64,000 bases of DNA from Certhia americana (lineage: Eukaryota; Chordata; Aves; Passeriformes; Certhiidae), in the NCBI GenBank assembly GCA_018697195.1, contig CM031857.1, forward strand, positions 58,462,149 to 58,526,148, read 5' to 3'. Below, piece after piece: positions 35,661 through 49,477 of this stretch. Under the pieces are notes generated by a model. The model did not search any database, had not been told where the DNA came from, and was given only the letters and a program-made list of their open reading frames with translations. How positions within the stretch are numbered: position 1 is the stretch's first letter; the number at the start of each line of letters is the position of its first letter. Position numbers and translations under genes: made by a program.

Positions 35661-38044
35661 AAGGATATTGCTAGCTTACAATGGCTTTTGAGACCAAGCA
35701 TCCCACACCAAAATGGAAAATATTTCATTAGGAAGCTGTTTGTTCTAAGATCTTAAATACTGATCAAACAAGATAGCAAATTAATATAGAATGAAGACAG
35801 CCTTAAAGGGGGATGTATTAAATGGAGGCAAACATCAGTACAGGACTTACAAAGGTTAAAGTTAATGTATCCAGAGCTTTTGAAGAACAGCAATGCCTGT
35901 TGGACGTGCCATCTGGAGTTCAGCCAATGTCAAATGGGTTCATTATAACAGCATGGTGGATCAAAGCACTGAGAGCTTACCCGCTCACACTGAACAAATC
36001 ACAAGTGAACAAGCTGTCATACAGGTACACTGGCACTGGAGGGATGGAAACACTTAACGCTTTTGGTTACTGGGTCATGAACTACTCTTGCAAAGTTGCC
36101 AAGAAAGAACATTTTGGATCAAGTTTTAAGACATAATTTATTTTTTCTTATGAAATCACAGACAGTGTGGCTTGATGCTTCTCTGCAATTAAAAACATTG
36201 CTTTTAGTCTTTCAATGTTTCTCTTCTTTGCAAACCAGCCTAAGTCATTCTCAAACCAGTAAGTTTGCTCTTATAAAAGCTAAATAAGAAAAACTCACAA
36301 ACATCCATTCTATCAGAAACATGCAATTTGCTTTCTGACAGCTAGAACGCATCTTTCGGTCTTGAAATTTATTTGTAGCATTTTTTTCAGGTATGCTGCC
36401 AATCTCATATACATCTGTTTCAGTTTTAAAACATTCTTTAGGGTATCTAAAAGATTTTTTTTTTTTCCCCTTCAGAAAAGGAGTGCAGAAATCCAGGCAG
36501 GCTACTTGGTATCAATCCTTTGAAGTTTGACCTACACCATATTTTCCTCTCTAGTTCCCAGCTAGGTTTCTCAGGAGTTATGTACCCAAAAAGACAGAAC
36601 TTGCACTGCTCAGATTTTAGTTTCTCTTTATATAAAATAATAGTCACTCAAAGATAACTCAGTTCTATATTTGAACACAGAATCCTTTGTGAGGATCCTC
36701 CCTTTCCCTTAGAACATGGCAGGTACAACTAAGCATCAAAGGGGGCATTGCTTCTTGCTAGAAACAATCAAAAGTTGGCAATCTAAGCAAGAAGAGATCA
36801 GGGTTAAACAAGAAATCATATTGATGGGAAAACCAACATTTAAGCCTTATCCTTCACCAAGTTCCCTGGTAAAATGTGGTGTAGAGGCTGAAACATTTAA
36901 TTTGGGGCATAGAGAGGCATCTGTATTTCTTGACTCAACTCCAAAAAATTAGCACCCTAATTTCATTCTTGGCTGAATTGGAAGAATAATCCAGCTGAAA
37001 GTGGGACTGGAATACAACTTCTTAGCTCTCAAAGTTTATGTTGTAATTGTCTCAACACCAGTTACTTACAGTCAGAACACTTTAGCTAACAGAGACAGTT
37101 AATGGTAGTAGTTAAAATGACACTTTTAGGGTGAAATTAATTTCATCCTAAATACAATGTCCCCAGATCAGTGTGATTACTCAATGCTTAAAAAAATTGA
37201 GCCCATTTGTAATAAAAAGGGTATTCCAAGATATTTTCAGTTTAGTTTTCTATGTTTAGGTGGGATTAATTGCACCTGATGGGCATCTGAACAAATTAGA
37301 GGTTGAGAGCTATTAACTTAAGCTACGGTTGATATTTGGCTAAGACAAACATCCTCAATCAGAAAAGGAAAAAGAAATTCTGATAGGATCATGAATGGAT
37401 CCTACAATGAATGAAAGAAGTTTGACTGTATGCAATAAGGAAACATTTTCCTTCTTCCCTTGTATTTGTATTATTCTTTCTTCTGTATCCTAAGGACCTG
37501 ATCTCTGAAAATCAGACAGTAAAAACACACCAGATTTGATTTAGTCATTACTATTATTGTCTCCCTGGTCAGTCTTTAACTTTGTGAAAGCTGCAGTTAA
37601 TTTAAGAAATAGAAATAGAAAACAAAAACCCTCAAAGACAACCTAGAGGTCACAGTAAAAGAAGAAAAAATATCAATTCAACCAACAAAAGGTAGTCTAG
37701 TTCCTAAATGTTTAAAACCCCCCAAAAATTAAACAAATCATAAATGACCAAACAGAAAAGGTAACTCCTCTAATTTCTCTGCATGTTTAACTCTGTGCAG
37801 TGTACAGACAGTTCAGAGAAGTGCACAGAATGTTTTTTGTTTCCCAAAAACATGTTAGTAGAGCTTCTCCATAATGCTTTTTTTTTCCTGTAAGGTTCCC
37901 ATCAAGGAATCCCTATGGGAATCCACTTCCCATAATTACCTCTAAGGTGCTTCCCAATCTAAGTCAGACACTTGGGGTGGACACCCTGCTGCCCCCTTTT
38001 GCAGTCTCTGAGGTCTTTCTTTTCCATATCACTGCTCCGCACCC

Positions 38045-38096
38045 TGTATATGCTTGTTATTCCTCCCTGCTGTATATGCTTGTTATTCCTCCCTGC
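38045..38096. repeat. Exact 26-bp tandem duplication
   Basis: The 26-base unit starting TGTATATGCTTG and ending CTCCCTGC occurs twice (38045-38070, 38071-38096) with no mismatch. Confidence 0.97.
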
Positions 38097-38369
38097 ACCT
38101 TTGTAACTGTTTCTTATTGAAAATAAAAAATTATGTGTAATAAGAGGTCAGCAAACAACATGTATATAATTTTGTACTTTGTCTGTTTTCTGTCAAGGAA
38201 AACAAATCACTTGTAATTTAAGTGCCTATTTGAATGCTGTTCATTAAGGTTTTTTTAAAAAAAGAAGTCAATATTCTGTGAAAACATCCTGGAAGGGGGA
38301 TGCAAGATCTGGAAAATCTACAATGAGAGTAGAAAAATTTTGTAATATATGGTAATTTGTTTCTTCCTT

Positions 38370-38405
38370 AAAAAAAAAATTAAAAAATTAAAAAAAAAAA
38401 AAAAA
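38370..38405. repeat. A-rich low-complexity run
   Basis: A10, TT, A6, TT, then A15. The two T pairs interrupt an otherwise pure A tract. Confidence 0.85.
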
Positions 38406-41400
38406 TCTAGGGCCAGCTCAGAATTTGTTTCTACTGATTTTAGTTAGATTCATGCAGAGGCATATAAATCTTAGTAGCACTGGAAGTCATGTTTTGTTAC
38501 AGCACAGTTATAGCTAACTCATAAAATAATTAGCATTATCTTGCACATACAACTGATAACAAATACATTTGAGTTTAGAATTCATATATAGATAAAAATA
38601 CAATTTAGTTTTACCATCAGGTTATATTACAGAGTTTTAAATGATTATTTGTTGTAAAGTATCATATAAATATTTAACCAGAAAGAATCATGCAGGCATT
38701 TTATACATCTTTCTGAAACCATGTCACGGAACTGGACTTTTGTGACATAGACAATACTATTGCAAACTATAAAACCAGCAAATCTATACATGTATTATGT
38801 CTTGATAATAACTCATCAATGCTTGTAAGAAATCCAGGGAATAATGAAAATATCCACAACTGGCAATGAAAACTGATGGCAGAATAAAACTGATGATTAA
38901 GATAAACATAATATTTAGAAAGCTTACTAAAAAATATACATTTGAAAAGGACATTTTTTGCTTGATCTAATATGCCTTGTGCCCAATCCAATTTATGCTG
39001 TCTGGAGAAAGGTAAGTGTCAAAAAGAAAACTATACCTGCTATGAGCCGACATGCATATTTTTATGCTTTGTATGGGATTTGTTTGCTGTCTTATATGGC
39101 ATGGGCTGTATTCCAATACATTTAAGCCATTATTCACTGAGTTCAAGTTGTGCTGCTGGGGGTAATCCTTCTCAGATTTTGCGGTTTTGTCACTTATTGT
39201 GCCTACTAAGTCAATTCTGGCAATATATTGTTAATACATTACAGTTAATCAACTAGCCAATATTGCTGAAATGGGACTCATCCCATTAATTTCAAGATTA
39301 TTATAGTGGTTTATGTTGGCCATAGACATCAAGCCTTTTATGAGCAATGTCCAAATCATTAGTCTTTTCATGTATTTTCCCTAGGTAGATCTCCTATCAT
39401 TAAAGGTGCATGGGACTATGATGCTTGTCTATAAATTATACTCCTTTATAGAACTGTTTGTGTCTTCCTTTCAACCTATCATGCAATACATGTTTATATT
39501 TAATGCTGACTGCACAAAGAGTAAGAATCTGACATTGATATATTTTTTTTAATATAATCATGAAAATATTCAAGGAATATGATTCAAAAGACAATTTACA
39601 TTTACAAGAAACTGTATTAAAAAAATTAAAAAGAAGAAAAGAAGCAGCAAATTATATTAGAAATTAAGAAGAAAAAAACTTGAAAAGAGAGAATGAATAT
39701 GTGTGAGTGACACGAGTGTAAAAAACTGGCTTTGTTATATTATGGAAATAGACATCTATTCTTTTGGTTTCACCTCAAGGTTTTTCTTATTTTCCGTACA
39801 AATGAAAGAAAGTTTTTAGACTTGGAAACTAGCCATTTCATATATATTAAAAAAACCCAAACCAAAACAAAACAAAAACTTCATTGTTGTGAAGTAGAAA
39901 AAAAATAATAATAAATCAAATTCATAAGTACTTGCTAAGAAAAAACTGGTGGTTTTTCACAGCAAAAAGAGCTGAATTGATTTTGTTGTATTAAAACAAG
40001 CTATCTACACTTCCATACCTCAGCAAAGAAATAAACTAAAATTACATATCTACTGCTACAGGCTTATAGTTTATCTTTTTCATGTATGTTCCCTGGCTTA
40101 AGTCATAAGAGAGTAGCTGTTGAAGGCATACTTCTGCATATAATAAGTATTCACAGAAGCATGAATGATAAGTATCTAATTTGCTTTTCATAAATTTACA
40201 TGTAGGGGTCCTACTTTTACAGATTTCTCAGCTTTATTTAGTTTATTAACCAAAATTGACTGTGATGGATGAAACAACTTTTATAATCCATGTAGCTACA
40301 TATTTCACTAATATTAGTAATTTTTTTCTGTGAATCATCTGCACACCAGCAATCTGACCATGAACAACCAAAATCAGCAGGAAATGTGCTGTTAAATTCT
40401 GTGAAAATAAAATGTAACAGGATGCTGAAACTGCTTTCCTGCTGCTGAATGTTTTTTTGCCACAACTTCTTTTCTAGTCCCTTCTCTGTAAAGATATATT
40501 TGTAGGACACAGTGTCATGTAGGAAGAACCATATTGATTCAGAATAACTGATGAACAGGTATATTAGCCTGGAATTGTGCCATACCTCATATCAGCAGCA
40601 CTTCTGGAACCTTTGCTACACTGCTGCGCTGCAAAGCATCAGGCAGACATGCAATCTGTGAGCCAATACTCTCCACCTACTAAACATTTTCCTACTGTTC
40701 AGAGTCCTATTGAATAGTCATGCTTTGTTTTATTAGTCCCAAAACATATTATCACACTGTTCTGTTAATTCTCAGCAGTCATTGCTGTTACTCAACTCCA
40801 ACACAATTGCATTAACTACTTATGTGATTTTCATTTGTGACTTAAATACTTTTCCAGATAGAGTTGAACTAATGAACCAGGCCACAAGTACTAATTTTTT
40901 CCTGTAATATGTAGTTTGGAAACTATACTTTTTCCTAGGATACGTAAAATACGTAAACCAATAACCATAGTTCCTTTCCCATTTTTTTTTTAATTTGCTC
41001 AATTTTCTGTATTTGGGACAATTGTTTTATGTAAATCAGTGTGAAATAAGTTTTTAAACTTATAAGGCATAGTACCAGACACAAATCCACCTTTTTTTTC
41101 CTTTTTAACACAGGGGCTCAGGACTAAATACAGCAAGGTTTTGGGGTCCAGGCTGATTCTTTCTCTTTCAGAAGGGTGAGGCAGCATCATTACTTCTCTG
41201 ACTAGTTTTACTCTGCCTTCTGAAGACTGCTGTACTCTGGAATAATGAGAACGTAAGCTGCATGTAACTGAACTCCTAAACTGTCCCTGGTTTAGAAACC
41301 TATAAGTCATGTTTATATGTCAATATATTCAGATGACAGTAAGCTTCCTCTATGCATTCTAGAGACAAGCAGGAACTGCCATTGATTGTGTAAGGAGATG

Positions 41401-41537
41401 TGGATCTTTCCTTCTTTTCTAAACTTTTACCTGAATTGCCTAAAGTTAGATAGCTTCCCAAAGGTAAGTAAGAGAAAAAAACATTTCAGTATTTTTATTT
41501 AATATGGAAGGCCAGCAGCAATTTCATACAGTGAAAC

Positions 41538-41878
41538 CTCAATGAAAGGAAGTGGCAAGTCCTGCACCTAGGGAAGTTTAATGCCAAAGTTTGGGGACAT
41601 GCTGGGAGAAAGGAGCAAAGGATCTTTTCATTGACTCCTAGTGGCAGAATCAGTGGCATAAACAGAATGTTCCTCTTGAACATCATGAAACATGAGAATG
41701 ACTGATCACTGGCACTAATTGCTCGGGGATTTTGTGGAGTCTCCATCTCTACTCATATCCAGAAACTCTCTAGATACAACCATGGACAGCCTGCTGTAGG
41801 TAGCCCTGTTGGAGCAAGAGGGCCAGACCAGATGACTTTGAGAAGTCCTATCCAACACCAAGATTCTGTGGTTCTATA
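41538..41878 (+). mobile_element. CR1 LINE fragment, 3' end, internally deleted
   Basis: Contains AGTGGCAAGTCCTGCACCTA (41551 on), the CR1 ORF2 text for KCKVLHLG. It then jumps to TGTGGAGTCTCCATCTCTAC and GACCAGATGACTTTGAGAAG of the 3' region, and ends with ATTCTGTGGTTCTATA, the CR1 terminal repeat. Several hundred bases of ORF2 between these parts are reduced or missing. The 83-codon minus-strand frame across it is spurious. Confidence 0.85.
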
Positions 41879-42110
41879 AATGTGGTTCTGTGCATTTTAA
41901 AATATCAATTAGCTCTTCTAAATTCCTACTACACTGGCTATCTAGGTACCTAAAGCTCCTTCCTGGTCACATTTGTACAACACCTTCAGTCTCAACCGTC
42001 CTACTTAAAGCCTTAACACTGGGATGACTTCATACCCAAATTTTCTCTGAATTAGAATGGGAGAGCCAATGGAAGTGAGACCTCTTATATGCACCATATA
42101 GTTCAGTGGT
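41879..42110. other. Spacer between two CR1 3' ends
   Basis: About 230 bases of unique sequence. No signal seen. Confidence 0.5.
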
Positions 42111-42993
42111 TATAGAAATATAGAAGCATTTAGGTTAGAAAACAACTTTAAGACCATGGAGTGCAAGTGTTAACCTGCCACTGCCTAGTCTACCACTGTC
42201 AAATCTACCACTAGAACACTAAACCATGAGCCTAAGTTTAAATACTTCCACGGATGGTGACTCAAGCTCTCCCCAGGCAGCCTGTTCCAAGGCTTGACAA
42301 CCCTTTTCGTGAAGAAACTTATCCTAATATCCTAGCTCTCCACCACTTCCTTTCAGATAGCTTTAGACAGTGACAATATTCTCCAGGTTAAACTACTCCA
42401 GATCCCTCAGCCTCCTCATAAAACTTGTGGTCTTAGAACCTTCACCATCCAGATCCCTCAGCCTCCTCATAAAACTTGTGGTCTTAGAACCTTCACCATC
42501 TTTGTTGCCCTTCTCTGGACATGATCAAGCACCTTCATGTCTCTGTAATAAGGGGCCCAGAACTTGACACAGCACTCATGGTGTGGCCTCACCAGTTCAA
42601 AGTATAGGGGACAATCCCTGCTATGGTCCTGCTGGTCACACTATTGCTGATACAGGCCAGGGTGCCATTGGCCTTCTTAGCCACCTGTCACATGCTGAGT
42701 CATGTTCAGCTGCGTGTCAGCCAATTCCCCAGGTTCTTTTGTCCCAGCCCTCTTTCCAGCCGCTCTGCCCCCAGCCCATAATATTACAGGGGGTTGTTAT
42801 GACTCAGAACCTGGCCTTGTTGTGCTTCACCCAACTGGTCTCAGCCCATTGACCCAGTCTGTCCAGATACCCCCTGCAGCGCCCTCTTACCCTCTAGCAG
42901 AACAACTCTTCCGCCCATGTTGGTGTCACCTGCAAACTAACTGAGGGTACATTTGATCCCTCTGTTGAAATAATTGCTAAAGGTATTAAATAG
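42111..42993 (-). mobile_element. CR1 LINE fragment with 3' end
   Basis: Starts on the plus strand with TATAGAAATATAGAAGCATTTAGG, a decayed reversed CR1 terminus. It continues through CCAGGCAGCCTGTTCCAAGG, TTGCCCTTCTCTGGACATG, AGCACTCATGGTGTGGCCTC and TGGCCTTCTTAGCCACCTG, all typical reversed CR1 ORF2 and 3' text. It ends near the GGTATTAAATAGGACTC segment. The copy includes an exact 51-bp tandem duplication. Frames of 65-89 codons on the plus strand here are spurious. Confidence 0.9.
42398..42499. repeat. Exact 51-bp tandem duplication inside CR1
   Basis: The unit beginning CCAGATCCCTCAGCC and ending AACCTTCACCAT occurs at 42398-42448 and 42449-42499 with no mismatch. The length is 17 codons, so reading frame is preserved. 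Confidence 0.98.
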
Positions 42994-43483
42994 GACTCAC
43001 ATTAAGCAATTAAACAGAACATGTAACTCAAAGGGCGTAGTGCTATGCTCATATCTACTCTTTTTTATGATGTTTAAGCTCTACCTTAGGTCCCCAGCTT
43101 TCCTGAAATTGTACTTGGAGACACTGCCCATACTTCTACATTCAAATCCATGTCCATGTCCATGTATGAAAGCCCTTGTGAATCAACCATCAGAAAAACA
43201 CATTTAGTATCTTTGCTGGCTTTAGATGCTGAATTTTTTTAACAATTAATTTTAGGATTTTTGACTCCATGATAGCTTTATATTAGTTCAAGAATTTTGT
43301 GGGTTTGATGTTGAAGTCATAAACTACTCCCCACACTCTGAAGATCACACTGACATAATGTGCATATATCCACCAGTTCATGCATCACCATTCATCAAAG
43401 TCCTGAAACAGAAAACCATGTTGTTTATATAATAACTCTTTTAATTAAACCAAAAGTGGGACATGGAGAAAATAATTTACCAA

Positions 43484-43513
43484 CCCCCCTACCCCCCCCC
43501 AAAAAAAAAAAAA
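43484..43513. repeat. C-run and A-run low-complexity block
   Basis: Six C, TA, nine C, then thirteen A. Confidence 0.85.
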
Positions 43514-44598
43514 TCAAAACCAAAATTAAAAAACACCAATATGTTTTGCTGCTCAATATTTTTCCTATGCCTTTTTGACCAGCTTCCTTAATTTAATATT
43601 GCAGCTGATGTCTGTCAAACAAATTAATAGACATGGCAAAATATGTACAAGATAAGTCACTCAGTTTCAGATAATAAGCTTAGGTACCACACTCCTGGCA
43701 TTTTTTTATCTTTCAGGGATATTCTTTTATATTCTTTTAGCTTGGATAATTCAGGAACAATCTGTCTTTAATAACAATATTCCCCATAGTATACTTAAGT
43801 AATGTTAAAGGCATAGCACAAACCGACAAAAGCGAGGCAATTTAAAGTTATGATGGATACTGCCTTTCACTTAGCCTATTGTGCACAGTTACAGGTATTG
43901 CAGAACAAATCATTCAGTGACCTGAGAGCCTCTCTGTAATGACTAAGTATAATGGAACAAGTCAAGCCTGGAGTATTATCCTTCACACTGATTTTTCCCT
44001 TGCTTTTGTCAGTGTCTGTGATAATTTGGCTTTTAGCCCATTAATTTCCTCCATTTACGAAACGCTCCCCATGGAAGCAGTTGCCTGTCGTGGGGATATG
44101 CAATATGAGATTTCTTAAAATATGTATTGTTTAATTATATATCAAGGTACCAGTAGAGCAGCAATTATTATTTTATATTTCAATAACTGTTACACTCTGC
44201 ACCATTTTCTACTATGACTTTCTCTCCTGGATAACCACATTGTAGGGAAATCAGAAATGAGATTTTCCATATGTTTGAAGTTACCCAGTTAGTAATCCTA
44301 CAGTATCACTTGTCATAATCAATAATGTTAACCAGAATGTAAGTTAATTTAGTGAAATAAACGTCCAGTTACATTGATGAGATTGGCTGTTGACACTGAT
44401 TGGCAGACAGAAGTGAGTCTTTCTGGCAGAATAGAAATGTAATAGTTATTGAAAAATGTGAGCAATAAAAAGCTACTGTTCTTCTTTAAAATTTAATAAA
44501 TACAAAGAAATCTATATCTAAAATTGTTCTATCTTGTTTAGGTACCAAGGGGCTTTGAATGGAAACAAAATAGAAAAAGTGTTTTGCTTACTTAGAAG

Positions 44599-44618
44599 AA
44601 AAAAAAAAAAAAAAAAAA
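44599..44618. repeat. Poly-A run (20)
   Basis: A homopolymer after CTTAGAAG. No retrocopy body recognised. Confidence 0.85.
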
Positions 44619-47600
44619 GGAAAGAAAAACCCTGTGATTTTTTCTCCTCTAATATATACACTCTTTGCTCTATCCATCTGCTATGACACCAGCCGCACTG
44701 GGTGCTTATTGTATACGGAGTGTACATAAATATTAAGAAGGAACAGGTAAGAGAATGTATTAAGTGTTGTCAGTTAGTTATGGTAGGAGACAATCAGCTA
44801 ACAGATTTGCAGAGATGGGTGGATCTTCTCAGGAGAATGAACGAGTTTAAGAGGAGCTGGGATGACACATGGTTGTTGTTAGTCTCAGCAGGAGTGACAG
44901 CAGAGGGGGAGGAGGGCTGGCTGTGCGTACAGCAGGTAGAACTTGGGACAACATGCCCATTGTTTGCCTGTGCAAGACATTGATCGCCAGACTAAGAGAA
45001 AAAAAGGAGAGACCATCGCATAAAGTAGTTTTGTTGTTTAATTACATTCAAATGGCTGTGTAGTACCATGAAAGCATAAAATAAAAATAATTAGGAGAAA
45101 CACTAAGAGATATTTGTTTGCAGTGATCTAAAAGAAAAGATCCTTTGCCAGACCTCATGATTAGCAGACCATTTTCTCTGTGTAAGGCCCTTGCACCTCT
45201 TCTTTCCCTGGCTACATGCCCTAACTGAGACCAGACCTACTTAATTTGTATGAGATAATTGAAATTATTTGGGTTTTTGGGTCCTTTTAAAGCTTGCCCT
45301 ATCTAATTATTTTGTTTCTTTTTTTTATCTATGTAAAATAGAAGCACTTTCATGATGTATGGACACTTACCTGTAGTCCCTGTTTTGCAAAAAAACCAGA
45401 AGTTATCCTATCTCCATGATCATCCAGTCCTTCTTCACCCCTTGAAGAGAAAAATCAGAACAAGAAAACCTGAACACTTACACAGTGTTGGTAGGAGTAG
45501 GACAATCTAGTTATTTTTCCTGGTCATTGCTTAGCAACTTCAATAAAGTTTGAGAGCTTTTTAGCAACCATCTTTCACTGTTGGAAAGAGTACAACTCCC
45601 AAGAACAAGATTTTAAGATCCAGTTTCTCTCATTTAAATGTCCCTGCCCCAGGGATTGTTGTTTCAGTTGTGATAACTTCTTTAATATGTGGATGGAATC
45701 TTGCTTCATTCCCTGCAGTGCAGATACCTATTCAGATTCTGTTGCTGGCTGCATTGACTCAGATAGACTTCTACCTTTTTTTTCAAGGATCCTAAGCTAA
45801 AACAGTCAAAAACTATTGCTAGCTAGAGGAGAGGAACAGAAACTCTTGAAGGTATTTCAGCATTTAGATGCCCTGAATTGTGTTGCCAGGAATAATTACT
45901 CAGTTCAAATTGTTTAAACTAAATTAAGATCAAAGAAGTTTAGTGATTTATTAATGAGACACAATTATCCAGAAATCAGTGAGCTATATATTTAGGATCA
46001 ATATCAGTAATACAACAGTTAAACCACAATTCTAGACACTTACAAAATGCTAATAATCTCCTAAAATTTTCTAAATACTCTTCAGTATCTAAACCTTTCA
46101 AAATCTTCGTGTCCTTCTACAGTTCCCTTACACTGCAGCAAGAGGTCAGTGGCATCCCTCTCTGGCAGTACAGGTTTCCCAGTTGCTCACCTCCTGTGAG
46201 ACATGTGAGCTCTCTAGTGTGCGTAACAAAGTCCCCCACAAAAGGGACCTTGTACTTAGAAGTGAGGTGCCACTAAGTGCTGGTCACATGTGACATCTCA
46301 CTGTGGGTACAGACCCTTCCCCAGCACCTCTTCGTGAGGTTGGGCTGCCCTGTCTGGGCTGCAGTTAGGTCCTTGATGTGACCAGTTTGAGTGCAAAAAC
46401 ACCTTATGCACTCACATTTTTATTTCTAAGTTAACCTGGCTATCCGCCAAGGGAGTGTGCAGGCACCCTCACAGAATGCCTGCTGAAAGTTCCCATCTCT
46501 CTCATTATTAGCATTTGAGAAAGTGAACAGTAACTAGACTTCACCTGTTTTAGGCATCTCAGTTATTTTTGCTGCTGTGAATGTTGACCAATGTGCCTAA
46601 TCATAGACCAGGGCTGTCACTCTCAGTAAGTTCAACTGGAAAGGTGCCTACTTATTTCAGGATCAAAATTGATTCATGAAAAATAAACTAACATTTTGAC
46701 TCGAGAAAGTCTGATTTGCTGATATTCTATATCAGCTATAGTTCTACCACTATAGTTCTAGCATCACCATTTTATAAGAAAGCCAGTTTGAAATTTTATG
46801 TGGTATTTTCTTTGTAGCTGAAGCACTAAGATATTAATACTGGCTGTGACCCCGATTCAGAGGTTCTAACATTTTAAATTATTGGCAAAGTCTGCCAAAG
46901 ATGGAGAGTGTCCTCTGCAGAAGAGCACACCATTATTGTTATCACTGTCAGTCAAAGCAGTGCAAACATAGTGAGTACTAGGAAGTAATGAGCAATTTTT
47001 CTCTCATACGTGTTCATATCAATGTTGTTTTTTTCTCAGGAATATTTGAAAAGAACTGTTCTTTATCTACAGAACATTATAAAAACTTTTTTATATAAGC
47101 AACGATTGTAAAGTTGATCAAGGTATCACTTGAAAATATCTTCACAATTTCCAGATCCAAACCTTGGTTTTCAAATCTCCTGTTTAGCAGAAGATTTGAA
47201 ATATATATTTCAAATCCTATAATTGGAAATATCCAATTCCTATGCAGGACACATCAAAGGATCTTTGAATCTAGTGAGAGTCATTAATAACATTTAGAAC
47301 AAACTAAGGCCCTTCTTGGAGTGTCAATATCTGATTTGACATATATTCTCAAAAAAAAAAAAATTTAAAACAAAACCAACCAAACAAAAAAAAGACTAAT
47401 GCCTTAAAGTCTTCCCTCAACACTTTCTTAATCTCATGCATAAATGTGTGGCAATACAATATAATTACCAAATTAATGGTAAGAAGACATTTGTTTATAT
47501 CTTATATTTAGCAGAGCAGCATTTTAACTATATGATTAATTGAAATTTAAACTATTCATTTCAGTTAAAGTCTTCCTTTATTATATAAAAATAAGAATAG

Positions 47601-49338
47601 TTTTAGTCATAAGTGTCAGTGTTTGTTAAAATCACGATCATATAGACTAGCTCTTTAAATGTATTCCACTAAACTATTTTCATGATTAGTTCAGTGGGAC
47701 AAAAATGGGTACTTAGTAGTGGTTGTCACTGTCATTGCTAGAAATGACTGCTCTTAAAAATATTGAAAAAACAACTGAAAGTATTGCTATAACAAAAAAA
47801 ATGCAGTGTGAAGATTAACATCAAGATTGTACAGGATTAATTGTGTTTTGCCATTAAAGTTGTCTGTTTATAATATATCAGAAATAATATTGGTTTCTTT
47901 GGAATTCAGATATCCCTCACAAACCCCAATATTATTAAATAATAGACTTGCACAATTTTTCTCTTCTTAGTATCAGTTGTTTCAACATCACTAGTATGTC
48001 TGTCTATACCCCATTTTTTAATAATCCACCTTTCTCTTACCCAAAAGTAGTTTCCAATGCAAATGGATCCCTGTATAAAATTATACCCCTGCATACACTG
48101 CTACTTCGTGTTTCCAAAGACATTTTGACATTTCTCATATTAATATTAACAGGCAAGTTAAACTATGTGAATATATCCTATCATGTCCTTTCTAGTGCCC
48201 TAAAGAAAAATAAACATGATGTAATGTAATGTAAATATACTTCTTGTCTTTGAAACAGCAGAAACTGATCTTTAATTCAGAATTAGTATCTAAATTAATA
48301 AAACATCTTTAAAAGTGGAAAAAAAAAAAGGAGAGGTCACAATCCACAGAAAGACCTGTAGACAATCTCATAGTTGTGACACTGTTCTCAAAAGAATGTT
48401 AATAATTTCTTCAGTTAAGAAGAAAAAAAAAAAAATTGAGGAAAGACTCAATAAGTGTAGTACCATTTATTAAAACAAACAAACAAAAATTTATTGATGT
48501 TTTATATATATAGCATTTTTATAATAACTATTTCAGAAGCTCCTATTTTTGAACTGGAAGAAAAAAGCCATATTGATTAATGATTTCATAACTAATTAAA
48601 TTAATTAGGATAAAGCACTGAGGTGACAGAGGCATCTTAAAAGGGTAACGTCTACTAGTTCATCCTCCTCCTGGTACAATATTATTTCAAAATATGTTAT
48701 TTGGTTTTGTTTTAAATTATTTAAGCAATAAAAGCTTCCTTATTGCACATTTGGCATGGCTTTGTAACTGGGAAACTCTTGCATAGTTTTCAGAAAATGA
48801 AAATTTTTTTATTTTTTTTTTTTAAATCCTTTTTACTACTCTAAAAATTTCCTTTTCTTCTACTATTTGAAGCAGTAATTTGTATACTACTATCCTACTT
48901 TTAATGAACAACTTGATCTCATTGGTTTCTTTCTAAATCTCCTGGTTATTTACAGTTCCTTGACTGCCAGTTTTCTAACTTTTTCTGTTCAGTATCTCTG
49001 CTAACATATAAAAGACATAAATATCAGTGATAGCCTTATTCTTCACAATATTATACTACATTTTTTATAAAATGAATCCTCCTTTTCATCATTATTATCA
49101 ATTTTAGGTCTTTCTAGCTGCCTATTTTTTGTGGATTGAACTATTATATCTGAAAGTCAAAATGTTCTTGTGTAGTGTATACTCAAAAGTTCTTACTAGG
49201 GCTTTCTCACTATTTTTCTGTTCTTGTGGAAAAAAAGAAAAGGACCTATTGGGCCTAACTCTTGGAATGTGAATAAACCAAGAATTAAAGTAATCTGAGC
49301 CATTGTATGGCTGTTCTCTAATCACAGATTTGTAGTTA

Positions 49339-49356
49339 CCTACAAACTTTTGTAGG
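49339..49356. other. Perfect 8-bp inverted repeat
   Basis: CCTACAAA, CT, TTTGTAGG forms a small hairpin 20 bases before the TA array. No function is claimed. Confidence 0.8.
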
Positions 49357-49375
49357 TCTTTGAAAAGTATAGGTG

Positions 49376-49394
49376 CATATATATATATACATAT

Positions 49395-49477
<83 letters not shown>

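Larger units (their letters stand above)
35661..41537. other. Unique AT-rich non-coding sequence
   Basis: No gene recognised. A 104-codon plus-strand ORF at 35822-36136 has a protein-like composition but no recognised family. Consensus-like splice donors (AAGGTAAGT at 39011, AAAGGTAAGT at 41459) have no partner acceptors or clear exons. Contains an exact 26-bp duplication and A-rich runs (listed separately). Confidence 0.5.

Noticed and set aside
39005..39020. Consensus-like splice donor AAAGGTAAGTG
   Set aside because: No partner acceptor upstream and only 13 codons of open frame before it; such strings are expected by chance.
42370..42944. Plus-strand ORFs of 65-89 codons
   Set aside because: Fully inside a minus-strand CR1; the internal repeat in one of them is the 51-bp duplication.
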